Source: Gammaproteobacteria bacterium
Lineage (GTDB): Bacteria > Pseudomonadota > Gammaproteobacteria > Steroidobacterales > Steroidobacteraceae
Reading direction: 5' to 3'
Length of the DNA stretch: 58,734 nt
Assembly (NCBI GenBank): GCA_027366635.1
Contig: DAHXNE010000073.1
Coordinates: 1 to 58,734 of the forward strand
The notes under the pieces were generated by a model. It ran no database searches. It saw nothing but the letters and a program-made list of their open reading frames with translations, and was not told where the DNA came from. Position 1 is the stretch's first letter. Each line of letters opens with the position of its first letter. The position numbers and the translations under genes were made by a program. Shown here piece after piece: positions 42,323-50,257 of this stretch.

Positions 42323-42939
42323 ACTCCAGGCCCCTCACCTTGTGGGTCAAGATCTGCGGGCTCACCACATCCGAGGCCGTCGAGGCCGCGATGGCCGCCG
42401 GAGCCGACGCCATCGGTTTCGTGTTCGCCGAGTCAGCACGGCGTGTGGACACCTCGGCGGCCTGCCGGCTGGCCCGCGCGGCGCGGGGCAAGGTGCCCTG
42501 CGTGGCGGTGATGCGCCACCCCGCGCAGTCGCAGGTCGATGAGATCATCACCGGGTTTCGTCCCGATATCCTGCAGAGCGATGCGCAGGATCTGGAACGT
42601 CTGGCGCTGCCGCGCAAGATCGAGCGGCTGCCGGTGCTGCGCACGTGGCGAGTCGGCGAGACACTGCCCCCGCGCCTGCTGTTCGAGGGCTCGGTGAGCG
42701 GGGCCGGCCAGGTCTGCGATTGGCGGGCGGCCTGCACAGTGGCGCGACGCGCGCAGTTGGTGCTCGCCGGCGGACTCGACCCGGATAATGTGGCCGCCGC
42801 GATCGCCGCGGTGCGGCCGTTCGGGGTCGACGTCTCGAGCGGCGTGGAGTCACGCCTCGGGATCAAGGATCCTGAGGCGATCACACGATTCGTGGCCGCG
42901 GCGCGTGCCGCGCGCCCGGCATCCCTGGAGGAACGGTGA
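42319..42939 (+). CDS. trpF: Phosphoribosylanthranilate isomerase
   Basis: A 206-residue TIM barrel catalysing the Amadori rearrangement to CdRP. LWVKICGLTTSEAVEAAMAAGADAIGFVF carries the catalytic Cys of KICG; CVAVMRHP, DILQSDAQDLE and VLAGGLDPDNVAAAIAAVRPFGVDVSSGVES (catalytic Asp and phosphate site) follow. Start ATG 42319 overlaps the trpC stop; the end overlaps trpB. All expected motifs are present. Confidence 0.95.
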   Translation: MNSRPLTLWVKICGLTTSEAVEAAMAAGADAIGFVFAESARRVDTSAACRLARAARGKVPCVAVMRHPAQSQVDEIITGFRPDILQSDAQDLERLALPRKIERLPVLRTWRVGETLPPRLLFEGSVSGAGQVCDWRAACTVARRAQLVLAGGLDPDNVAAAIAAVRPFGVDVSSGVESRLGIKDPEAITRFVAAARAARPASLEER

Positions 42940-44162
42940 GTACGAATTCCGACGCGCTGCAGGCGCTGATCGCGGGTCGCTTTCCCGATGAGCACGGGCG
43001 GTTCGGCGCCTTCGGGGGACGCTACGTGCCCGAAACACTGATCCCGGCGCTGGAGCGGCTGGCCGAGGGTGTGCGGGTCCATTTGCACGACACGGAGTTC
43101 CGCCAGGCGCTCGGCAGCGAGTTGGCCACCTGGGTGGGCCGACCGACGGCGCTGACGTACGCCGGGCGACTGTCGGCCGAGTGGGGCGCGCACATCTGGC
43201 TGAAGCGCGAGGATCTCGCCCACACCGGTGCTCACAAGATCAACAATGCGCTGGGACAGGCGCTGCTGGCGCAGCGTCTCGGCGCACGACGGATCGTCGC
43301 GGAGACTGGCGCTGGACAGCACGGTGTAGCCAGCGCGGCCGCCTGTGCACGGCTCGGGCTGCCGTGCACCGTCTACATGGGCGCGATCGACATGGAGCGC
43401 CAGGCGCCCAATGTCGGGCGCATGCGCCTGCTCGGGGCCCAGGTGGTGCCCGTCACCGGCGGCGATCGGACCCTGCGGGCGGCCATCGACGAGGCATTGC
43501 GCGATTGGGTGTCGGATCCCCTGGGCACTTACTACCTGCTGGGCTCGGCCGTGGGACCTCACCCCTATCCCTATCTGGTACGCGAGCTGCAGGCGGTCAT
43601 CGGCCGGGAAGCGCGCGCCCAATTCCAGGAGACCGCGGGACGGCTGCCGGATGCGGTGATCGCGTGCGTCGGCGGCGGCTCCAACGCCATCGGGATGTTT
43701 CATGCGTTCGTGCCGGACCGTGGCGTCGAGATCATCGGGATCGAAGCCGGCGGACGCGGCGCGATGCTCGGAGGGAATGCCGCAACGCTCTCCTTCGGGC
43801 GGCCCGGCGTGCTGCACGGCAGCTATTCGATGCTGCTGCAGGACGCCGACGGCCAGATCCAGGAAACGCACTCCGTGTCCGCGGGTTTGGATTATCCGGG
43901 CGTGGGACCGGAACACGCGCTGCTGGCGCAAACCGGTCGCGTCCGCTATGCGACCGCCGGCGACGAAGAATCCCTCGCGGCGGTGCGCGCGCTGTGCGAG
44001 CTCGAAGGCATCCTGCCGGCCCTCGAGAGCGCCCACGCGCTCGCCGGTGCCCGGCACTGGGCGCGCGCCCATGCCGGCGGCACCGTCGTGGTGTGCCTGT
44101 CCGGACGCGGTGACAAAGACATGCCGACTTTCCAACAGACGCTGCTGGCGGAGCGGCCGTGA
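42936..44162 (+). CDS. trpB: Tryptophan synthase beta subunit
   Basis: A 408-residue PLP enzyme joining indole with serine. FGAFGGRYVPETLIPALERL opens the protein; the PLP lysine is in EDLAHTGAHKINNALGQ; IVAETGAGQHGVASA and VGGGSNAIGMF (PLP-phosphate glycine loop) are intact, as is the final VVCLSGRGDKD. Translation starts at GTG 42936 inside the trpF stop (GTGA) and ends in the same overlap with trpA. Confidence 0.97.
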   Translation: MSTNSDALQALIAGRFPDEHGRFGAFGGRYVPETLIPALERLAEGVRVHLHDTEFRQALGSELATWVGRPTALTYAGRLSAEWGAHIWLKREDLAHTGAHKINNALGQALLAQRLGARRIVAETGAGQHGVASAAACARLGLPCTVYMGAIDMERQAPNVGRMRLLGAQVVPVTGGDRTLRAAIDEALRDWVSDPLGTYYLLGSAVGPHPYPYLVRELQAVIGREARAQFQETAGRLPDAVIACVGGGSNAIGMFHAFVPDRGVEIIGIEAGGRGAMLGGNAATLSFGRPGVLHGSYSMLLQDADGQIQETHSVSAGLDYPGVGPEHALLAQTGRVRYATAGDEESLAAVRALCELEGILPALESAHALAGARHWARAHAGGTVVVCLSGRGDKDMPTFQQTLLAERP

Positions 44163-44941
44163 GCGCCCACGAACGGATCAGCGCGGCGATTCGGGCCGCC
44201 AACGCGAACGGCGAGCCGGCCCTCGTTGCGTACCTGACCGCGGGTTTTCCGAGCCGCGCGCGCTTCCGGTCGGACCTGCGGCGCATCGCCGCGGCGGCCG
44301 ACGTCGTCGAGATCGGCGTACCGTTCACCGATCCGATGGCCGACGGGGTGACGATCCAGCGCTCGAGCCACGCCGCGCTGGAACAGGGCGTGAGCCTGCG
44401 CTGGATTCTGGCAGAGCTGGAGGCGATACTGCCTCGGCTCGCCACGCCGCTGCTGTTGATGAGTTATCTCAACCCGCTGCTCGCCTTCGGCATCGAATCG
44501 CTGGCTGTGGCGGCCGAGCGCGCCGGCGTCGCGGGATTCATCGTGCCGGATCTGCCCTTCGATGAGGGCGATGCGATGCATGCGGCGCTCACGGCACGCG
44601 GACTGGGACTGGTGCAGATGGTCACTCCCGTTACCTCGGAGGAGCGGCTCGTGCGGATTTGCGCGCGTGGCCAGGGCTTCATCTACGCCGTCACGGTCAC
44701 GGGAATCACCGGCCGCAACACCGGCGTGCCGGCCGATGTCACCGGCTATCTCGACACCGTGCGCCGGCACGCCCATGTGCCGGTGTGCGCCGGGTTTGGC
44801 ATTCGCGGCCGGGAACAGCTAACCCAACTGCGTGGACACGTCGACGGCGTAGTGATCGGCTCGGCACTGGTGGAACTTCTGGAGCAGGGCGGCGATCCGG
44901 TCGAGTGGCTGCAGTCGCTGCGGAACGGGCGCCGGCCCTGA
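44159..44941 (+). CDS. trpA: Tryptophan synthase alpha subunit
   Basis: A 260-residue TIM barrel splitting indole-3-glycerol phosphate. VVEIGVPFTDPMADGVTIQRSS carries the catalytic Glu and Asp; LLMSYLNPLLAFGIESL, GFIVPDLPFDEG and YAVTVTGITGRNTGVP are family blocks; AGFGIRGREQL and VIGSALVELLE form the phosphate site. GTG 44159 overlaps the trpB stop. Last gene of the complete trp operon. Confidence 0.97.
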   Translation: MSAHERISAAIRAANANGEPALVAYLTAGFPSRARFRSDLRRIAAAADVVEIGVPFTDPMADGVTIQRSSHAALEQGVSLRWILAELEAILPRLATPLLLMSYLNPLLAFGIESLAVAAERAGVAGFIVPDLPFDEGDAMHAALTARGLGLVQMVTPVTSEERLVRICARGQGFIYAVTVTGITGRNTGVPADVTGYLDTVRRHAHVPVCAGFGIRGREQLTQLRGHVDGVVIGSALVELLEQGGDPVEWLQSLRNGRRP

Positions 44942-45005
44942 GCGACGCAGGAGCGCCGATGGCTCCGAATGCACCGTGTTCCTGATCGCGAGGAGGGGCA
45001 CCGAC

Positions 45006-45707
45006 ATGACGACGATCACGATTGCCAAGCGTTTCCGCGGACCGGCGGAATCCGCCAACGGCGGCTACTTCGCCGGATGTGTCGCCGCGCAGGTCCGCTA
45101 CCCGGTCTCGGTGCGGCTGTTGCGTCCACCGCCGCTCGACAGACCGCTCGACGTCCAGGCCCTCCCCGACGATGCGCTCGCCGTCCTGCTCGGATCGGAG
45201 CGGATCGGCTTGGCACAGCCGGCGGAGCTGACCCTCACGCCGCGCCCCGCGCCCACGTACTTCGAAGCCGTGGAGGCCTCGCGTCACTACGCTGGCTTCG
45301 CGCACCACCGATTCCCGAGCTGCTTCGTGTGCGGCACGCAACGCGTCCGCGGCGATGGCATGCGAATTTTCGCCGGAGCGCTGCCGGAGCGCGATCTGGT
45401 GGCCGCGCCGTGGGTGCCGGACCCGTCGCTCGACGCAGGGGACGACAAGGTGCGGGCGGAATTCATGTCCGCGGCGCTCGATTGTCCGGGCTTCTACGCG
45501 GTCAGCCCGGACGACCGTATGATGCTGTTGGGAGAGATCACGATGCGCATCACGCGCCGGGTACACGTCGGGGAACGCTGTGTCGTGCTGGGCTGGCGCA
45601 TCGAGTCCGAAGGGCGCAAGCATTCGGCCGGCACGGCGGTGTACGGCGAGGAGGGTGACTTGTGCGGCAGCGCCCGGGCGCTGTGGATCGAGCCGAAGAG
45701 CAGCTGA
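45006..45707 (+). CDS. Hotdog-fold protein with CFVCG motif (putative thioesterase-like)
   Basis: A 233-residue protein without a certain name. It looks like two hotdog-like halves: the first with ESANGGYFAGCVAAQV (a helix reminiscent of acyl-binding hotdog enzymes), the second around LDCPGFYAVSPDDRMMLLGEITMRI. Between them lies HHRFPSCFVCGTQRVRGDGMRIF, a CxxC/GDG motif known from uncharacterised actinobacterial and proteobacterial hotdog proteins. GAGGAGGGG precedes ATG 45006. It follows trpA by 64 bases and may be cotranscribed with trp, although no terminator is seen between them. Function: possible acyl-CoA thioesterase. Confidence 0.6.
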   Translation: MTTITIAKRFRGPAESANGGYFAGCVAAQVRYPVSVRLLRPPPLDRPLDVQALPDDALAVLLGSERIGLAQPAELTLTPRPAPTYFEAVEASRHYAGFAHHRFPSCFVCGTQRVRGDGMRIFAGALPERDLVAAPWVPDPSLDAGDDKVRAEFMSAALDCPGFYAVSPDDRMMLLGEITMRITRRVHVGERCVVLGWRIESEGRKHSAGTAVYGEEGDLCGSARALWIEPKSS

Positions 45708-45816
45708 GCGCCGCCCGTTGCCGCAACCGGGCGCCGGACCCGCGATTGCAAGGCGAGCGGCAGCCAAGGTAGGCTCGAGAGCAGACTGAACCGAGGCCCG
45801 CACAAGGCACCAACGC

Positions 45817-47739
45817 ATGCGGCATTGGAGAACAGGAGGGGTGGCCGCGACGCTCGCGTCGCTCGCCATGTTGCATCTGCAGCCGGTGGCGGCGACGCAA
45901 TGTACCATCGACGAATTCCCCACGGTTGCCGTCACCATGAAAGACATGCAGCCGCTGGTGTGGGCCAAGATCAACGGCGTTCCGGCCCGCTTCATCATCG
46001 ATACCGGATCGTTCTGGAGCATGATCAGCCCGGCGGCCCGCGCCCGGTTTCATCTGCCCGCCGGGCCCTGGCTGGGGGTTCGGCTCCATGGCGTGAACGG
46101 TTCCAGTGCGGCGCGCATCGCGTCGGTGCGCACTTTCGAGTTTCTCGACGTACCGTTTCGGCGCGCGAAATTCCTGGTCGGCGGTAACGCCTACCGCTCG
46201 GGTGCCGTCGGTCTGCTTGGTGGGAAGCTGCTGCGTCTGCAAGATCTGGAGCTCGATTTCGCCCGCGGTCGCATGCGCTTCGTCAAGGCCAGGCACTGCC
46301 CCGGCGTGCCGCTCGCCTACTGGGCACAGCGATTGAAAGAACCCATCGGCGTGGTCAGACTGCGGCGCACGAGCTCGCATCACCCGTATCTCATCGGGCA
46401 TGCCGCGATCAACGGCAAGCGCATCCGCGTCCTGTTCGACACGGGCGCCTCGCGCTCCGTGCTCACCTTGCGCGCCGCCAGACGGGCGGGAATCACGCCC
46501 TCGAGTCCCGGCGTCAAATGGCTGGGCAAGTTTGGCGGGGGTATCGGCAAGAGGTGGATCAACAGCTGGATCGCGCCGCTCGCGACGTTCCGGATCGGCG
46601 ATGAGGAAATCGAGAATACGCACATCCTGGTGAGTGCGATCCACATGCCCGGATTGAGCGTCGGGATGATTCTCGGTGACGACTTCTTCCTGTCGCACCG
46701 TGTTCTGGTGGCATACAGGCGGCGCCGGCTCTACTTCACCTACAACGGGGGGCCGATCTTCGACATCGGGCACCGCTACGTCATTCAAAGCGGCGTCTCC
46801 GCACCCGTGCTGGCCGGGCCCGGTCTGTCCTCAAAGGCCGCGAGCGGGCATCTCCGGGGCGAGTCCGGCGCGGTGCGGCCCGCGCGTTCCCTAGCCGGCC
46901 GGCGCGCGCGGGCCGGCGCGCTCATGCGCCGCGGCATGGCGTTCGCGGCCGAAGGTGAGTATGGGCGCGCGTCGGAATATGTGAGCCGCGCCTGTCGCCT
47001 CGAGCCCAAGGATGCCGACTTTCTCCTGCGCCGCGGCACGCTCTACCTGGAAAGGAGACAGCCGGCCAAAGCGCTCGCGGAGTTCACGGCCGCCATCAAG
47101 CTGCAACCCGACCTGTACGCGGCGCACCTGGCGCGGGCGGAGCTGCTGCTCGAGTGGAAGCACGCGCCGCGGGGAAGCGCCGGCGAGGCCCGGACCGACA
47201 TCAACATGGTGAGTCTGTTGGCGCCCAATGAGTCGAACGCGGGCTTGATGGTGGGCAACCTGTATGCCCGCATCGGGCACTATGCGGCCGCCGTTCGGGC
47301 CGTCAAATTGTGGATCTACTACCATCGTCACGACGTCATGCTGCCGGTCGCCTGGAATTCACTGTGCCGGGCCCGCGCCGAGGGTGACATACAGCTGCGC
47401 CGGGCACTGCGGGACTGCAATCGCGCGCTCGCGCGCCTGCCGCACTCTGCGGAGTTTCTCGACAGCCGTGGCTTGGTTTATCTGCGTCTGGGCCAGTTCG
47501 CCCGCTCGATCACGAGCTACGATGCGGCGCTCGCGATCGCACCCAAGCTCGCCACCGCCCTCTACGGGCGGGGTCTGGCGGAGCTACGCGAACAGCAAGA
47601 CGGGGCGGGCCGGGCGGACATCGCGGCCGCCGTTAAAATCGGCCCTCGGGTTGCACAACTGTTCGCCCGCATGCACCTCCAACCCGAAGGGCCACGCGGC
47701 GGCGGTCAGGCCGCGGGCGCTCCGTACACTTCGCGGTAA
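45817..47739 (+). CDS. Secreted protein with two retropepsin-like aspartyl protease domains and TPRs
   Basis: A 640-residue protein. A signal peptide (residues 1-26) is followed by two retropepsin-like domains: the first with [10 protein letters not shown] (Asp62) and the second with [10 protein letters not shown] (Asp208), each followed by later GVNG/GDDFF flap or psi-loop features. Each retropepsin normally dimerises, so the two halves could form one pepsin-like active site within one chain. From about 370 onward there are four to six TPR-like helical hairpins ([30 protein letters not shown] and others), a protein-binding scaffold. Expected in the periplasm. Target unknown. Confidence 0.78.
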   Translation: MRHWRTGGVAATLASLAMLHLQPVAATQCTIDEFPTVAVTMKDMQPLVWAKINGVPARFIIDTGSFWSMISPAARARFHLPAGPWLGVRLHGVNGSSAARIASVRTFEFLDVPFRRAKFLVGGNAYRSGAVGLLGGKLLRLQDLELDFARGRMRFVKARHCPGVPLAYWAQRLKEPIGVVRLRRTSSHHPYLIGHAAINGKRIRVLFDTGASRSVLTLRAARRAGITPSSPGVKWLGKFGGGIGKRWINSWIAPLATFRIGDEEIENTHILVSAIHMPGLSVGMILGDDFFLSHRVLVAYRRRRLYFTYNGGPIFDIGHRYVIQSGVSAPVLAGPGLSSKAASGHLRGESGAVRPARSLAGRRARAGALMRRGMAFAAEGEYGRASEYVSRACRLEPKDADFLLRRGTLYLERRQPAKALAEFTAAIKLQPDLYAAHLARAELLLEWKHAPRGSAGEARTDINMVSLLAPNESNAGLMVGNLYARIGHYAAAVRAVKLWIYYHRHDVMLPVAWNSLCRARAEGDIQLRRALRDCNRALARLPHSAEFLDSRGLVYLRLGQFARSITSYDAALAIAPKLATALYGRGLAELREQQDGAGRADIAAAVKIGPRVAQLFARMHLQPEGPRGGGQAAGAPYTSR

Positions 47740-48326
47740 TCGTCCAGGGCCGCACGGATCACGCGCGCGGCGTCCTCATGGCCGTATCGGCCGGTGAGCC
47801 TGATGCCCGGGGGCTCGCCGATGACCATCTTGTACGTCAGGAAATAGTGCTCGAGGCGCTCGATCAGTGTAGCCGGCAGATCGATCAGCTCACGCGCGCC
47901 GCCCCACACGTAGTCGCCCTCGAGGACCGCGACGATTTTGTCGTCGGCCTCGCCCCGATCGACGATCTTCAAGCCGCCGAGGATGCGCGCGCGCAGCAGG
48001 ATCTCCGAGTGGGTGATCGGCCGCTCGCTGATGACGCAGATATCGAGCGGATCGCCGTCGCCGCGCTCGCAGCCTGGCGCGAGGCGCCGGACACGCTCGC
48101 CGCAGTAGGTCTGCGGAATGAACCCGTAGAGTGCCGGCGGATGCGAGGACGTGCGCTGCGGCCGGTCCACGCGCAGGTAGCCGGTCACTTTGTCGACCTC
48201 GTACTTCATCAGGTCGAACGGGGTAATTTCGATGTAGGCGGTCACCACCTCCGGGCAATCCGGTCCCGGTGAAAGGCCGTGCCAAGGGTGAGGCCGCCAG
48301 TTGAAGTGGGCGGAAGGAGTAGTCAT
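47706..48326 (-). CDS. ppa: Inorganic pyrophosphatase
   Basis: A 206-residue family I pyrophosphatase. [23 protein letters not shown] contains the EIxxxxxxKYE block, [11 protein letters not shown] and the signature [11 protein letters not shown] carry the metal-binding aspartates, and DDKIVAVL is the DxKI motif. It differs from E. coli Ppa by a slightly longer N-terminus with [13 protein letters not shown], as in the PpaX-like soluble enzymes of several gammaproteobacteria. It overlaps the 3' end of the aspartyl protease gene on the opposite strand by 34 bases. Confidence 0.93.
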   Translation of the reverse strand: MTTPSAHFNWRPHPWHGLSPGPDCPEVVTAYIEITPFDLMKYEVDKVTGYLRVDRPQRTSSHPPALYGFIPQTYCGERVRRLAPGCERGDGDPLDICVISERPITHSEILLRARILGGLKIVDRGEADDKIVAVLEGDYVWGGARELIDLPATLIERLEHYFLTYKMVIGEPPGIRLTGRYGHEDAARVIRAALDDYREVYGAPAA

Positions 48327-48398
48327 GAAAGATCTCGATGGCGGCCTTGCCGGCCCCGGCCATACCGCGGTGCCGCCGCCGGGGGAATCATCCGCCCG

Positions 48399-48512
48399 TT
48401 ATTTCCGGACGGTGCGCTTGGCTTTCTTGGCGGTGGGGTCTTTCGGGCGGGATTTGCCGAACGAGCCTCGGTAAATCTTGCCGCGACGGCTCCTGATGTC
48501 ACCCTTGCCCAT
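48399..48512 (-). CDS. 30S ribosomal protein bTHX
   Basis: A 37-residue very basic protein, MGKGDIRSRRGKIYRGSFGK followed by SRPKDPTAKKAKRTVRK. It is shorter than normal gene-finding thresholds but carries the unmistakable RGKIxxGSxGKxR core of bTHX, which sits at the head of the 30S subunit. AAGGAGA lies 9 bases before the ATG. It follows the RRM gene on the same strand after a terminator and precedes ppa. Confidence 0.92.
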   Translation of the reverse strand: MGKGDIRSRRGKIYRGSFGKSRPKDPTAKKAKRTVRK

Positions 48513-48599
48513 TGAATCGTCTCCTTGGACGTCTTAGATCGCGGGCGCGAGTCTAGCAGAGCGCTTCAGTGAAGCGCCCAAAAAACGAAATTAAAGCAA

Positions 48600-48633
48600 A
48601 CCGGCCCCGGATAAAGTCTCCCGGGGCCGGCCG
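48600..48633 (-). terminator. Intrinsic terminator after the RRM gene
   Basis: CCGGCCCCGG and CCGGGGCCGG form a perfect 10-bp GC-rich stem around a 10-base loop. On the minus strand the stem is followed by TTTGCTTTAATTT. It lies 16 bases downstream of the RRM gene stop and separates it from bTHX. Confidence 0.75.
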
Positions 48634-48648
48634 CCTAGGCTTGGAAAA

Positions 48649-48936
48649 TTACCAGCGTCGCGGGGCGCCACCGCCGCCGCGACCGCCGCCGGCACCACGC
48701 TCCTGGGCCTCGTTGACCCGAAGCGGGCGGCCGCCCAGATCCTTGCCATTGAGGTTCTGGATGGCGCGAGTCGCATCCGCACGCGCCATTTCCACGAACC
48801 CGAAGCCACGCGGCCGGCCGGTCTCCCGGTCGGTGATCAGGCTTACGGACTCGACCGTCCCGTGCTGCGCGAACATCTCGCGGACTTCGCTCTCAGTGGC
48901 CGAAAACGGGAGGTTTCCGACGTAAATCTTCGTCAT
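48649..48936 (-). CDS. RRM-domain RNA-binding protein
   Basis: A 95-residue protein with one RNA recognition motif: RNP2 KIYVGNLPF (about 3-11) and RNP1 RGFGFVEM (about 43-50), followed by a short GGGRGGGG glycine tail and RRW. Such proteins are common in cyanobacteria and many proteobacteria, are often cold-induced, and act as RNA chaperones. ATG 48936 was chosen because the RNP2 strand begins at once; the open frame upstream is not part of the family. It has its own terminator. Confidence 0.93.
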   Translation of the reverse strand: MTKIYVGNLPFSATESEVREMFAQHGTVESVSLITDRETGRPRGFGFVEMARADATRAIQNLNGKDLGGRPLRVNEAQERGAGGGRGGGGAPRRW

Positions 48937-49181
48937 GCAATCAGACTCCAGAAACGGAATTGGCCATCCCGATGCGCTCTGTTTGTGTTTTGCGGGCGAG
49001 ATGACTTCCGGACAACTACCGGCAGGATTACTGCCACCTGGTCGGGCAACGATTCGGCTTTTCTCCGTAAGCCCGCTCGACACCCGAGCAGGCCGCAGGC
49101 GACAGGAAAGGGAATGGTCACAGACCCGCTCCTATGATAACCCAGTCTCGCCATCGAACACAAGGGCCATCCGCCGGCCGC

Positions 49182-50243
49182 TCACCGATAGCGCGCGAGA
49201 ATCTTCCGTAGCCCCAGCGATCCGGGCGAGAGCTGCTCCATCGGCAGGCTGTTCAGAGGCTCCTCCGGGGTCGCGTTCACCTGGTGGAACTCGGGGTGCC
49301 GGCCCGTCGCGTCGACGTAGATGAGCCCCGTCAGGTATTCCCCGGATGCCTCCCGGGCCCGTACGGCCGCGCTCGCCGCCGCCCGATTGGTCGGATCGTA
49401 ATCGGCACCGATTTTGCGCAGCAGGATGCGACTGCCATCGTGCAGTGCGATCTCGCGGGCCTCGCCGGCAGGGTAATCGACGCTGATAGGCTGCTCGCGG
49501 GGCACGAAATCGGCGAGCACCGCCGGCTCATAATGCTCGCGCGTGTACGCGTAGCTCTTGGTCGAGCCCTCGTGATCGTTGAACGTCACGCAGGGGGAAA
49601 GCACGTCGATGAGCGCAAAACCACGATGCTGCAGGCCCGCCTCGATCAGCGGCACCAACTGGCGCTTGTCGCCGGAGAAGCTGCGCGCCACGAAGGGAGC
49701 GCCGAGGTCGAGCGCGAGCAACACCGGATCGATCGGCGGCTGGCGGTTGGTCTCGCCCTTCTTGGCACGGCTGCCGATATCGGCCGAAGCGGAGAATTGC
49801 CCCTTGGTGAGACCATACACGCCATTGTTCTCGATGATGTACAGCATGTCGAGATTGCGACGGATGGCGTGGCAGAACTGCCCGAGCCCGATCGAGAGCG
49901 TATCGCCGTCGCCGGAGACGCCGATATAGCTCAGGCGCCGATTGGCGGCGTTCGCGCCGGTCGCGATCGAGGGCATGCGGCCGTGCACCGCGTTGAAGCC
50001 GTGCGCTCCGCTGACGAAATAGGCCGTCGTCTTCGACGAGCAGCCTATGCCGGAGAGCTTCACGAGATTCTGCGGCTCGAGCGACAGACGCCAGCAGGCC
50101 TCCACGATCGCCGCCGTGATCGAATCGTGGCCGCACCCGGCGCACAACGTTGAGAGCGCCCCTTCGTAGGCGCGGCGCGTAAGGCCGAGCGCGTTGTGCG
50201 GCAGTGACGGGTGGGTGACTTTGGGCTTGGCGATGTAGGTCAT
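49182..50243 (-). CDS. korB: 2-oxoacid:ferredoxin oxidoreductase, beta subunit
   Basis: A 353-residue TPP-binding subunit. LCAGCGHDSITAAI and GIGCSSKTTAYFV begin the TPP domain; GDGDTLSIGLGQFCHAIRRNLDMLYIIENNGVYGLTKGQ is the GDG-N26-NN thiamine motif. The family converts 2-oxoglutarate or pyruvate and CoA to acyl-CoA, CO2 and reduced ferredoxin. ATG 50243 was chosen for the GGAG 6 bases before it; an upstream ATG at 50258 overlaps the alpha-subunit stop. The symbol reflects resemblance to 2-oxoglutarate enzymes; substrate is not proven. Confidence 0.88.
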   Translation of the reverse strand: MTYIAKPKVTHPSLPHNALGLTRRAYEGALSTLCAGCGHDSITAAIVEACWRLSLEPQNLVKLSGIGCSSKTTAYFVSGAHGFNAVHGRMPSIATGANAANRRLSYIGVSGDGDTLSIGLGQFCHAIRRNLDMLYIIENNGVYGLTKGQFSASADIGSRAKKGETNRQPPIDPVLLALDLGAPFVARSFSGDKRQLVPLIEAGLQHRGFALIDVLSPCVTFNDHEGSTKSYAYTREHYEPAVLADFVPREQPISVDYPAGEAREIALHDGSRILLRKIGADYDPTNRAAASAAVRAREASGEYLTGLIYVDATGRHPEFHQVNATPEEPLNSLPMEQLSPGSLGLRKILARYR

Positions 50244-50257
50244 GGCGTGCTCCGGCA

